Made by a program: the position numbers and the translations under genes
Part shown: in pieces, positions 54,775 through 62,879 of the stretch
Layout: every line of letters starts with the position of its first letter
Position numbering within the stretch: the stretch's first letter is position 1
Notes under the pieces: generated by a model
Seen by the model: the letters and a program-made list of their open reading frames with translations, nothing else
Databases searched by the model: none
Told to the model about the DNA's origin: nothing
NCBI RefSeq assembly: GCF_016863035.1
Contig: NZ_BOOC01000036.1
Span: 1-64,000, forward strand
Source: Microbispora corallina
GTDB lineage: Bacteria; Actinomycetota; Actinomycetes; Streptosporangiales; Streptosporangiaceae
Length of the DNA: 64,000 nt
Direction of reading: 5' to 3'

Positions 54775-55740
54775 TCACTTCCAGGTCGCCAGGCCGTCCG
54801 GGCGCAGGGGGTGGCACTCGGAGTCGACCACGACCACACGCACCGCGTTGATCTTCTGATCCTCCCAGAACGCCATGACCGTGGCCTCGTTGCCGTTGTA
54901 CAGCGCCTTGTCCACGCCGATGGGCGTGCGGTCGAGCTGGTTGGAGAACCTCTTCACGCAGGTGTCGAGGTCCTCGTCGTCGTTCGTCCCGGAGCCGGGC
55001 GCGACGCCGAAGTAGCCCAGCAGGGGGCCGCGCAGCTCCCGGCTCGTGTAGTTGTGACCGCTGGCGAAGATCGAGTAGGAGGCCGCCTGCTGCGGGCCGG
55101 CCGGGCTCTCACTCGTGTCGCCCGTGCCCAGGGCGTACTGGCCGGTCGGGGTCCCGTCGGCCAATAAGTTGGTCACCAGCCCGGCGCCCCCGACGATCAC
55201 CGCCGCGGCTGCCGCCGCCGCGGCCGGCAGCGCCCACAGCCGCCGACGGGAGGACCGGCCTCTGCGGGCCGGCGAGCCGTTCCCGGCGTCCTGTCCCGCC
55301 GCGACGACCGTACGCCGCGCGAGGGGGTCGACCGCCTGCCGTTCGCGCCGCTGCGCGGGCACGACCGCCGGCTCCTCCGCGGCGGAAGGGGTCGCGTCCG
55401 CGTGGACGTCCTGGAACGCGTCCGCCCACGCCGGCGCGGAAGCGGTCTCCCAGGGCGAGTCCGTCGTCCCGCTCTCCCAGGGCGCGTCGCGCATGACGCG
55501 GTCCCAGTCCGGGGCCTCCGCGGCCAGCGCGCGGTCGATGCGCTTGGCGACCCCGAGGGGCATCGCCGGCACCGGGACCGCCGCGAGGACCTCGCGGACC
55601 GCGGCCAGATCGGCGAGTGTCTCGCCGCAGGCGTCGCAGATCGCCAGATGCTCGCGGACCCGCAGGGCCGTGGTGTCGTCGAGGAGGCCCTCCGCCAGTT
55701 CGGCGAGAGTCTCCACGTCGTAGTGCGTGTCACCCGTCAC
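54775..55740 (-). CDS. Zinc-binding anti-sigma factor, membrane-anchored, likely for SigM
   Basis: A 321-residue protein. The zinc anti-sigma motif H-x3-C-x2-C appears in VREHLAICDACGETLADLAAV (about 25-50). The middle is acidic and disordered with Trp-rich repeats (DAPWESGTTDSPWETASAP). One membrane helix lies in RRLWALPAAAAAAAAVIVGGAGLVTNLL (about 190). An extracytoplasmic domain of about 110 residues with two Cys (DLDTCVKRF and VVVDSECHPL) follows. The GTG at 55740 overlaps the sigM end by 11 nt. Known relatives bind and release ECF sigma factors. Confidence 0.85.
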   Translation of the reverse strand: MTGDTHYDVETLAELAEGLLDDTTALRVREHLAICDACGETLADLAAVREVLAAVPVPAMPLGVAKRIDRALAAEAPDWDRVMRDAPWESGTTDSPWETASAPAWADAFQDVHADATPSAAEEPAVVPAQRRERQAVDPLARRTVVAAGQDAGNGSPARRGRSSRRRLWALPAAAAAAAAVIVGGAGLVTNLLADGTPTGQYALGTGDTSESPAGPQQAASYSIFASGHNYTSRELRGPLLGYFGVAPGSGTNDDEDLDTCVKRFSNQLDRTPIGVDKALYNGNEATVMAFWEDQKINAVRVVVVDSECHPLRPDGLATWK

Positions 55741-56374
55741 GAAGTTCTGCTCCCTTCGCGGATGAGACGCGAGTGAGGTCTGATCGGTTCCGCAGATGCG
55801 AAAGAATCGGGGCAAGTTTGGCGCGGCCCCGCGCGCAGCGGCTTTTGACGGTTCCGGCGGGGACGCCGAGCACCGTGGCCGCGTCCTCCACGCCGTACCC
55901 CATCATGTCGACGAGGACCAGGGCGGCGCGCTGGTCCGGGGGCAGCAGCTTGAGCGCCGCGGTGACCTCCAGCGAGACCTCGCGCTCCCCGGCCTGGTCG
56001 GCCGGCGGCGCCTCCCGCTCGGCCGCCTCGATGAGCTCGTCGTCAGCCACGGGCCGCACGGACTTGCGGCGCATCCGGTCGAGGCAGGCGTTGACGACGA
56101 TGCGGTGCAGCCACGTCGTCACCGCGGCCTCGCCGCGGAAGCTCTCGGCCTTCCGGTAGGCGGACACGAACGCGTCCTGGACGGCGTCGGCGGCCTCGTC
56201 CGGGTCGCCGAGCGTGCGCAGGGCCACGGCCCACATGCGGTCGCGGTGCCTCTTGACGATCTCACTGAAGGCGTGCGGGTCCCCCTCGATGTGCCGCGTC
56301 AGCAGCTCGGCATCGGACACCGCGGGCCGCGCCGAGTGCCCCGCCGCCGGGGAGTTGTCTGGTGGGGAGGTCAC
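55730..56374 (-). CDS. sigM: ECF RNA polymerase sigma factor SigM
   Basis: A 214-residue ECF sigma factor. Region 2 is AFSEIVKRHRDRMWAVALRTLGDPDEAADAVQDAFVSAYRKAESFRGEAAVTTWLHRIVVNACLDRMRRK and region 4 is LPPDQRAALVLVDMMGYGVEDAATVLGVPAGTVKSRCARGRAKLAPIL. The order SigM, anti-sigma, trxB, trxA is conserved around the actinobacterial origin. It would direct RNA polymerase to oxidative or envelope-stress genes. The start is GTG 56374. It overlaps the next gene downstream. Confidence 0.93.
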   Translation of the reverse strand: MTSPPDNSPAAGHSARPAVSDAELLTRHIEGDPHAFSEIVKRHRDRMWAVALRTLGDPDEAADAVQDAFVSAYRKAESFRGEAAVTTWLHRIVVNACLDRMRRKSVRPVADDELIEAAEREAPPADQAGEREVSLEVTAALKLLPPDQRAALVLVDMMGYGVEDAATVLGVPAGTVKSRCARGRAKLAPILSHLRNRSDLTRVSSAKGAELRDG

Positions 56375-56384
56375 GAGGTCCCTG

Positions 56385-57872
56385 CTATGCCGATCCGGGG
56401 GAGTGCACCGTTACGTCGTAGATGGTGCCACGATACTGACCCTTGTAGGGGGCAAGACGGGTGAACCAGATCAAAACGTACTGGCCCGTCACGGACTTGG
56501 ACGGCGTGAGCGTGGTGGACCCGGAGGCGTTCTGGGCGTCGGCGACGGTCTTGAGCGAGGACAGCTCCTGCGAGTCGCCCACCTTGAGCTGAACAGTCGC
56601 GCCGGGGGTGTCGGCGAGCGCGACGACCACGTTGGCGATGGGGACGGGCTTGCCCATGTCGAGGATGAGGCCGACGCCGTCCTTGAGCCGACCGAGGTCG
56701 GCGCTGTTGTAGCTGTCGGTGTGCCACTCGGTCGACGGCTTGCCGTCGACCGCGAGCGCGGCGTACTCCGGGTTCTCCGCGTGGTCGTCGCCCAGCGGGT
56801 CGAAGCCGTTCGCGCCGACCGGCTTGACCGTCACCGGCTTGTGCGACACGGACGGCGTCGGCGAGGTGCCGCTCGCGGTGACCCGGGGGGTGTTGCCGAG
56901 GTTCTTGCCCACGGTCCACGCGCCGACGCCGACGGCCGCCATCACGAGCAGCACGATGATCGTGAGCAAAACCTTGCTCGCCGCGCCGGTCTGCGGCCGG
57001 GGGCCGCCGTTCGGCATGGGGGGCGACGGCACGATGTGCGGGGCCATCGTGTCGGGCGCCTCGGACCGCAGGTTGAGCGCGGGCGGGATCGACGCGGCCG
57101 GCGCGGGGGCGGGCCGCGGCACCTCGGACAGGGCCTCGGCCACCTCGGCCGGGGTGGTCAGGGGCGGCTGGCCGCGCCGCTGCTCCTGGAGGAGCGCCCG
57201 GCAGGCGATGGCGTCGAGGTAGCCGGGCACGCCGGCGGTGACCTGGCGGGGTGTGCAGATCTTGCCGTCGTCGAGCGGCGCCGGGGGCAGGCCGCAGTCG
57301 GAGTCGCCCGGCCAGTGGCCGGTGAGGGCGGCGTACAGCAGGCGGCCCAGGCCCTCGGCGTCCTCCTTGGTGGCGTCCTCGCTGGTCAGGCCCAGGATCG
57401 CGGCGTCCACGGCGAGCCCGAGAAGCTTCACGGTGCCGCCGGTCGTCCAGACCAGGCGGCTGGGGGTCAGGTGGAGGTGGGTCAGCCCGGCGGCGTGGGC
57501 GTGGGCGAGCGCCTCGGCGGCCTCGGCCACCAGCGCCGCGCCTCGCTCGGGCTCGACGGGGCCGCTCTCCAGCAGGTCGCGCAGCGACTCGCCACTGACC
57601 CACTCGCTCACGACGTACGCCGTGCCGTCCTCGTCGGCCGCGTCGAAGACCTGGGTGAGCCGGGGGTCGGTCAGGCGGCTGGCGAGCCGCGCGGCCGTCA
57701 CCACCTCCTTGACCCGGGAGAACTCCGGGTCGAAGGTGTGGACCGCGACCGGCCTGGCCAGAATCTCGTCGATGGCCTTCCACAGCGTGGCGCCGGCCGA
57801 CTCGTTGACCCGGTCCTCCAGGCGGAACCGGTCCGCCAGCCGGGTGCCGGGCTCGACCGTGGACATGCTCAC
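56385..57872 (-). CDS. Membrane pseudokinase with discoidin-like C-terminal domain, next to murJ
   Basis: A 495-residue protein of the Ser/Thr kinase fold that is catalytically dead: the active Lys is His45 (VAVHTFD), the HRD loop is HLHLTPS (about 134-140) and DFG is GLA (LLGLAVD, about 152-158). A Pro-rich linker follows, then one membrane helix (KVLLTIIVLLVMAAVGVGAWTV, about 306-328). The exported domain (about 370-495; VDGKPSTEWHTDSYNSADLGRLKDGVGLILDMGKPVPI) resembles a discoidin/carbohydrate-binding sandwich. In Mycobacterium tuberculosis a pseudokinase is fused to MurJ and recruits FhaA; here it is a separate gene. Start ATG with CCACG before; moderate ribosome site. Confidence 0.85.
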   Translation of the reverse strand: MSMSTVEPGTRLADRFRLEDRVNESAGATLWKAIDEILARPVAVHTFDPEFSRVKEVVTAARLASRLTDPRLTQVFDAADEDGTAYVVSEWVSGESLRDLLESGPVEPERGAALVAEAAEALAHAHAAGLTHLHLTPSRLVWTTGGTVKLLGLAVDAAILGLTSEDATKEDAEGLGRLLYAALTGHWPGDSDCGLPPAPLDDGKICTPRQVTAGVPGYLDAIACRALLQEQRRGQPPLTTPAEVAEALSEVPRPAPAPAASIPPALNLRSEAPDTMAPHIVPSPPMPNGGPRPQTGAASKVLLTIIVLLVMAAVGVGAWTVGKNLGNTPRVTASGTSPTPSVSHKPVTVKPVGANGFDPLGDDHAENPEYAALAVDGKPSTEWHTDSYNSADLGRLKDGVGLILDMGKPVPIANVVVALADTPGATVQLKVGDSQELSSLKTVADAQNASGSTTLTPSKSVTGQYVLIWFTRLAPYKGQYRGTIYDVTVHSPGSA

Positions 57873-58247
57873 GAAGCCGCCTCGATCCGCGGCCTGTCGG
57901 CATGCCTCAGCCGATGCCGGGTGGTTCCGCCCACGCCTTCCCGCTTCCGCTCGCCGGTCCCAACTCCAGGTCGTGTCTCAGATCGTCCGCAGCGATCGCC
58001 GTCCGGCGTCCGCCGCGCCGCCCCGTCCGGGGCCCTCGCACGCGCCGTGCGCCGCCGTCATTCCTCCTTCGTCGCGCGTCGCGGTCCGCGACGCCGTCAA
58101 GTGGGCCGATGCTCGCCTCGGCAAGATCTGGACATTCCCTAGGCGCACCATGCTAGTGCCGTGCCGCTTGTGCCCGCCTTCCCGTTCGAAGACGTCCGAA
58201 TCGGACTTTCGGGTTACCTTCGACTTGCCGGTCCCTCGTGAGGACTC
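57873..58247. other. Gap between the pseudokinase gene and murJ
   Basis: About 375 bp. Short frames exist but show no family motif. It probably contains the pseudokinase promoter; no convincing -35/-10 pair can be placed. Confidence 0.45.
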
Positions 58248-59846
58248 TTACCGTCCTACCCGGCTTGCGACGAGTCCAATGATGGAGCTCACCTCGGGCA
58301 CCCGCATCCGGTGGGCGGCCAGCATGTAGAGCAGCATCCCGGCACCGCCGCCCGCGGCCAGGACCACGGCGGAGCTCACCGCCGTGATGTCGGTGACCTC
58401 CCTGGCCAGCCAGAGGACGGCGAGCGCCGCGGCCGCCCCGGGGATGGCCGCCAGGTACATCCGCGTCACCCCCGACATGACCTCCCGTCCGCCCAGGCCG
58501 CCGATCTTCCGGCTCGCCAGCACCCAGGCCACCCCGCTGCCCACCACATACGTGATCATGAAGGCGAACGCCAGCCCGATGACGATGTACTGCGAGGGCA
58601 GCGCGAAGTACGCCACCAGGCTCAGCGTGGCGTTGATGACCACGTTCAGTCCCGCGACGGTGGCGGGGGTGCGGGTGTCGCCGAAGCTGTAGAAGACCCG
58701 CAGCAGGAGCTGGAAGATCGAGAACGGCACCAGGGCGAGGCCGAAGACCTGCAGCACGTTGCCGATGTAGAGGGCGCTGGCCGCGGTCATGTTGCCCCAC
58801 GAGAAGATCAGCGTGGTGACCGCGGGCCCGAGGACCAGCAGCAGCAACCCAGCCGGCACGATCACCGAGGAGACGAGCCGCACCCCCGAGGCGAACTCGG
58901 ACCGCGCCGCGTCGTACTCCCGGTCGGCGACGTAGCGGCTCATCCGCGGCAGCATCGCTGTGATCACCGACACCGCGATGATCCCGTACGGCAGCTGGAA
59001 GAGCTGGAACGCGTACGCGTAGGCGCTGTTGCCCGCTCCTGGGGCCCGCTCGCCCGCGCCGGTCGCGAGCTTGGTGGTGACCCAGAACCCGAGCTGGGTG
59101 ACCCCGACGTAGACGAACGTCCAGACAGCCGTCCTGGCCGCCTCGCCGAGGCCTGTGCCGCGCAGCCCGAACCGCGGCCGGAACCGGAACCCGGCCCGGT
59201 GCAGCGCGATGACCAGCACGATCGACTGGACCACGATGCCGGCCGTGGTCCCGATGCCGAGCAGAGCGAGGTCGCCGTCGGTCACCTTGTCCACGTCGGA
59301 CGCCCCCACGACCAGGTAGACGCCCGCGACCCCGATCACCACGAGGTTGTTCAGGACGGGCGCCCACATGGGGGCGGCGAACCGGTCCCGCGTGTTGAGG
59401 ATGGCCCCCGCCATCGCCCCGACGCCGAAGAACGCGATCTGCGGCAGGATGAACCTGGCCAGCGTCGTCGCCACGTCGATCTTGTGGTCCGTCCAGTTGG
59501 ACGCGGTGTACAGCTCCATGATCGGCCGGGCGAGCAGCACCCCGAGCGCCGCGATCGCGGCCAGCACGATGATCGCCAGCGTCATCAGCCGCTGCTCGAA
59601 GGCCTGCCCGCCGTCAGGGTCGCGCTTCTGCGCCTTGATCACCATCGGCACGATGACGCTGCTGAGGACGCCGCCGATCAGCAGGTCGAAGAGGATGTAC
59701 GGGATCTGGTAGGCGGCGTTGTAGGCGTCGCCGAGCGCCAGCGTGCCGATCGCCGCGGCCACGGCCGCCGTGCGGACGAAGCCGGTGAGCCGCGAGACCA
59801 TGGTTCCGGCCGCCATGATCGCGCTGGCCCGGAGCATCCTGCTCAT
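58248..59846 (-). CDS. murJ: Lipid II flippase MurJ
   Basis: A 532-residue MOP-family membrane protein with about 14 helices that flips lipid II outward for peptidoglycan synthesis. It begins MLRASAIMAAGTMVSRLTGFVRTAAVAAAIG, the MviN signature. Further motifs are AYQIPYILFDLLIGGVLSSVIVPMVIKA, FAAPMWAPVLNNLVVIGVAGVYL and RTPATVAGLNVVINATLSLVAYFALP. No kinase or Ig extension is fused, unlike mycobacterial MurJ. It is followed in the gene order by the pseudokinase gene and preceded by DUF6049, an arrangement known from Streptomyces. Confidence 0.95.
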   Translation of the reverse strand: MSRMLRASAIMAAGTMVSRLTGFVRTAAVAAAIGTLALGDAYNAAYQIPYILFDLLIGGVLSSVIVPMVIKAQKRDPDGGQAFEQRLMTLAIIVLAAIAALGVLLARPIMELYTASNWTDHKIDVATTLARFILPQIAFFGVGAMAGAILNTRDRFAAPMWAPVLNNLVVIGVAGVYLVVGASDVDKVTDGDLALLGIGTTAGIVVQSIVLVIALHRAGFRFRPRFGLRGTGLGEAARTAVWTFVYVGVTQLGFWVTTKLATGAGERAPGAGNSAYAYAFQLFQLPYGIIAVSVITAMLPRMSRYVADREYDAARSEFASGVRLVSSVIVPAGLLLLVLGPAVTTLIFSWGNMTAASALYIGNVLQVFGLALVPFSIFQLLLRVFYSFGDTRTPATVAGLNVVINATLSLVAYFALPSQYIVIGLAFAFMITYVVGSGVAWVLASRKIGGLGGREVMSGVTRMYLAAIPGAAAALAVLWLAREVTDITAVSSAVVLAAGGGAGMLLYMLAAHRMRVPEVSSIIGLVASRVGR

Positions 59847-59920
59847 CGTGTTCCTTCAGCTCGCGGCGACCGGGCTCGGGGCGAGCACCGCCGGACGCCT
59901 CCTCGGGGGTGGGACCCAAC

Positions 59921-62164
59921 CTATGCCTGAGTCGACCCCTCCTGCTCGACCGGCGTGCGGCCGGCGTCCGGCGGGACAGGCGGGGAGAAGGGGAACGACT
60001 TCCTCGACCGGCGGCGCAGGATGCGCATCACCACGGCGGCCAGCATGATCGCCAGGGCCGCGCCCACGATGACCAGGGCGATCCCCGTGTACCCCGTCGC
60101 GCGCACCACCACATGCACCGGGTCGCCGTACGGCTTGTCGTCCGAGGTGAGCAGCTGGATGTCGATGCGCGCCTCGCCGCCCCGCGCGGGCACGACCACG
60201 GGCACGTTGACGAGCTGGCTGCGGGCCCTGAGCACGCGGATCGCGTCGCCGGTCTCGAAGACGCCGTCCGGCGCGTCGATCGACAGGCGCGACCGGTTCT
60301 CCGAGGTGACCCTGACCTTGATGAGGACGTCCTTGTCCAGGTTGTTGGCGATGCTCACCGGCACCTGGCCGTTGGCGCCCGCGATGGCCCGCGGCGAGTC
60401 GATCACCGAGACGCCGGCGATGCGGGCGTCGACGGCGGCCTCCACCCGCTTCGCGAAGGCCGTGGCCCGCTTGCCGTCCCCGCGCCAGGCGGACGAGCTC
60501 AGCCGCAGGATCGCCTCGTGGAACAGTTCGGTGCGCTCCGCGGTGACGGTCGACGCCGCCTCGGCCTCCTGGTCGAGCTTCCGTACCGCCGCGAGATAGG
60601 AGCGGCTCAGCTCGGCCTGGTGGTCGCGCTCGCTGTAGGCGAGGTCGCCCCGCGGGGTGGGGTGCCGGCTCGGCTTCACCGACCCGAGCGTGGTCATCCG
60701 CAGCCAGGGCGCGCCGGACACCGCCTCCAGCAGCGACGTCACGAAGTCGGGGTCGGGGTTCCACAGGTGGCCGGTCGGCGCCGCGATCACCGTCCTCGAG
60801 GGGACCGGAACGGACCCGTCGCCCGTCTGCCCGGTCTGCCCGGCAGGCTCGAAGGCGATCATCGCGGTCTCGGCCACGAACCGCTGCCGGGCCAGCATGG
60901 CGGCGCCGGGGACGGAGGTGTCGCCGCTCAGGATGCGGCCGAGCCCGGGGTCGGCGAGCAGCGCCGTGACCGGGGTGTCGGCGACCGTCTCAAGGCGCGC
61001 GGCGGCGTCGGGCGTGGCGGACGGCGTCGTCCCGCCGGGCACGACCTGGCCTCCCGCGCCCTGACTGCCGGCGCCCCCTGGGGCGCGCGGCGGGAGCGCG
61101 TCCTGCGACAGCAGCAGGGAGGTCACCCCGGCCATCGCCAGCTCGTCGGCCGCGTCCCTGTCGACGATCCCGCCGGTCGGCCACACGGTCGATCCCTGGA
61201 CGTCCTCGCCCAGCAGGTCGGTGGCCAGGGACGAGCCGCGCTGGATGGCGGCCACGGCCGGCTCCTCCAGCCCGTTGTGTACGAGCGCCGTCAGATCGGG
61301 GTCGGCGTACGGCAGGGCCGCCACGGGCTTACCGGTCAGCGCCGTGCGCAGCCCGGCGAGCCACTGCCCGGCGGTCGCGTCGGCCGTCTTGCGGCTGTCG
61401 TCGTCGCCGGTCCTTACCGTGTACGGCCCGGAGGCCGTCTGCCGGACGTCCTGGAGCACCCCGGGGTCGACGAACCACGTCACGCTCTTGCCGGCCTCCT
61501 GTGCCACCTTGAGCAGCGCGGCGAGGCGGCCCGAGGAGACGGAGGCCCGCAGGTCGTCGTCCATGAACGTGGCGTCGTCGGCCCGGTGCGGCCGGTCGGC
61601 GATCGGCAGCGCGACCGCCAGCTTGACCTTGGGGACGTCCTGCCCGTCGGGCACGTACGGCAGGAAGGTGCGCTCGATGGAGATCCGCTGGCCGGTGGCC
61701 GCGTCGACGACCTCGACGGCGATCGGATAGACCCCGAGCCGGGACATGCCCAGGTCCCCCGGCGTGATCGTGAACTCGAACCGCAGTCTCCCGGACTGGT
61801 CGAGCTGGGTGGCCTGGACCTTGGTGCTGTACTGCGGGGTGAAGTAGCCCTGACCGCTGAGGAAGACGTCCATGTCCGAACGGAGGCGAAGCGGCTGGGC
61901 CGAGTAGTCGACGCGCACGCGGACCGCGGAGTTGGGGGTGCCGGTGACCGTGCCCCCGATCGTGACGGGGGCGGCGGGGTCGCGGACCACCTCGGGGGTG
62001 ACCTGCTCGACGAGGAGGGGGTCGGCGGGGGCCGCCTGCCTGCCAGGAAGGGCACGCGGGGCGCTTTCGGCCCGGCCGGAGGAGCCCGCGACAGCCGTAC
62101 CGGCCATGCCCGTGGGGACGAGCAGGACGGTGAGCAGGGTCAGCAGGGCGGCCTTACGGATCAT
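59921..62164 (-). CDS. DUF6049-family secreted/membrane protein
   Basis: A 747-residue exported protein. It has a signal peptide (MIRKAALLTLLTVLLVPTGMAGTAVAG, about 1-27), a long extracytoplasmic part with beta domains and a deacetylase-like or glycosidase-like middle (VTWFVDPGVLQDVRQ, ALPYADPDLTALVHNGLEEP, STVWPTGGIVDRDAADELAMAGVTSLLLSQ), and one C-terminal helix (ALVIVGAALAIMLAAVVMRILRRRSRK, about 690-716). The family has no known biochemical role but is always beside murJ in actinobacteria (mycobacterial homologue Rv3909), so an envelope role is inferred. The start ATG is without a strong ribosome site. Confidence 0.85.
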   Translation of the reverse strand: MIRKAALLTLLTVLLVPTGMAGTAVAGSSGRAESAPRALPGRQAAPADPLLVEQVTPEVVRDPAAPVTIGGTVTGTPNSAVRVRVDYSAQPLRLRSDMDVFLSGQGYFTPQYSTKVQATQLDQSGRLRFEFTITPGDLGMSRLGVYPIAVEVVDAATGQRISIERTFLPYVPDGQDVPKVKLAVALPIADRPHRADDATFMDDDLRASVSSGRLAALLKVAQEAGKSVTWFVDPGVLQDVRQTASGPYTVRTGDDDSRKTADATAGQWLAGLRTALTGKPVAALPYADPDLTALVHNGLEEPAVAAIQRGSSLATDLLGEDVQGSTVWPTGGIVDRDAADELAMAGVTSLLLSQDALPPRAPGGAGSQGAGGQVVPGGTTPSATPDAAARLETVADTPVTALLADPGLGRILSGDTSVPGAAMLARQRFVAETAMIAFEPAGQTGQTGDGSVPVPSRTVIAAPTGHLWNPDPDFVTSLLEAVSGAPWLRMTTLGSVKPSRHPTPRGDLAYSERDHQAELSRSYLAAVRKLDQEAEAASTVTAERTELFHEAILRLSSSAWRGDGKRATAFAKRVEAAVDARIAGVSVIDSPRAIAGANGQVPVSIANNLDKDVLIKVRVTSENRSRLSIDAPDGVFETGDAIRVLRARSQLVNVPVVVPARGGEARIDIQLLTSDDKPYGDPVHVVVRATGYTGIALVIVGAALAIMLAAVVMRILRRRSRKSFPFSPPVPPDAGRTPVEQEGSTQA

Positions 62165-62210
62165 GTGCCGGCCGGCGGTGAGGTACGGCGCACGCCCAGA
62201 ATGCTATGGC

Positions 62211-62747
62211 CTACGCCGTCCGCATTGGACTCGCCAGACTCGCCAGACCCCTGCGATGCGGCGTCGTCAGGTCCACCGGCTTGGCCGTGAGCAGGTCGAA
62301 CAGGTGCAGGGCACGCACCCGCAGGGCGGTCCTGCGCTCGCCCGTCGCCGTGTGGACGATGTCGTCGGGGCCGAGCCGCTCGGTCAGGCGCTGATCCAGG
62401 AGAACGGTGAGCGTGTCGGGCAGGAGCAGCGGGCAGACCAGGCCGTGCGCGTAGTCGGTGACGGAGTTGACCACGAAGGCCGAGGCCGGCCGCACGCGGT
62501 GGGCCCGCAGAAGCGCGCCGATCGCGCCCATCCTGGGCGGGGTGTCCACCGTGCTCACCACCGCCACCGGCTCCCGCCCTCCCCGCACGGACACCTCGAA
62601 CAACGACACGCACACGCATGTCTCCGGCTCCACCCCGAGGACGTCCGGCATCTCGTCGGAGCACGTCAAGGGGCGCGGAAGACGTACGATCTCATGGTGG
62701 ATCTGGTGGGCGAGGAGCCAGCGGTGAATGGCGAGAGCGTCTTTCAT
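62211..62747 (-). CDS. YbaK/EbsC-type aminoacyl-tRNA deacylase-like protein
   Basis: A 178-residue protein of the YbaK/ProX fold, which removes wrong amino acids from tRNA. The motifs are HQIHHEIVRLPRPLTCSDEMPDVLGV, CVCVSLFEVSVRGGREPVAVVSTVDTP, SAFVVNSVTDYAHGLVCPLLLPDTLTVLLDQRL and VHTATGERRTALRVRALHLFDLL. The usual catalytic Lys is not obvious. So it may be a divergent or non-catalytic member. It is divergent from the CCA-adding enzyme gene with a 132-bp gap. AGGAGC lies 7 nt before the ATG. Confidence 0.75.
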   Translation of the reverse strand: MKDALAIHRWLLAHQIHHEIVRLPRPLTCSDEMPDVLGVEPETCVCVSLFEVSVRGGREPVAVVSTVDTPPRMGAIGALLRAHRVRPASAFVVNSVTDYAHGLVCPLLLPDTLTVLLDQRLTERLGPDDIVHTATGERRTALRVRALHLFDLLTAKPVDLTTPHRRGLASLASPMRTA

Positions 62748-62879
62748 CTCGTGTGCTCCTTGCGTCGTCCAGCGCCCCCGAACCGACCGTGGCCTGGTGA
62801 TCGCTAGGTGTCTTCTCCCCAGGTGACACCGGTGCCATCGGGGGAGAAACTGTTCCGTGACCGAAGGACCTACCCAGCC

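Noticed and set aside
57940..58060. 27-codon frame on the minus strand with GGAGGA before its ATG, between the pseudokinase gene and murJ
   Set aside because: The Shine-Dalgarno spacing is too short and the peptide has Gly/Arg-rich, non-distinct composition.
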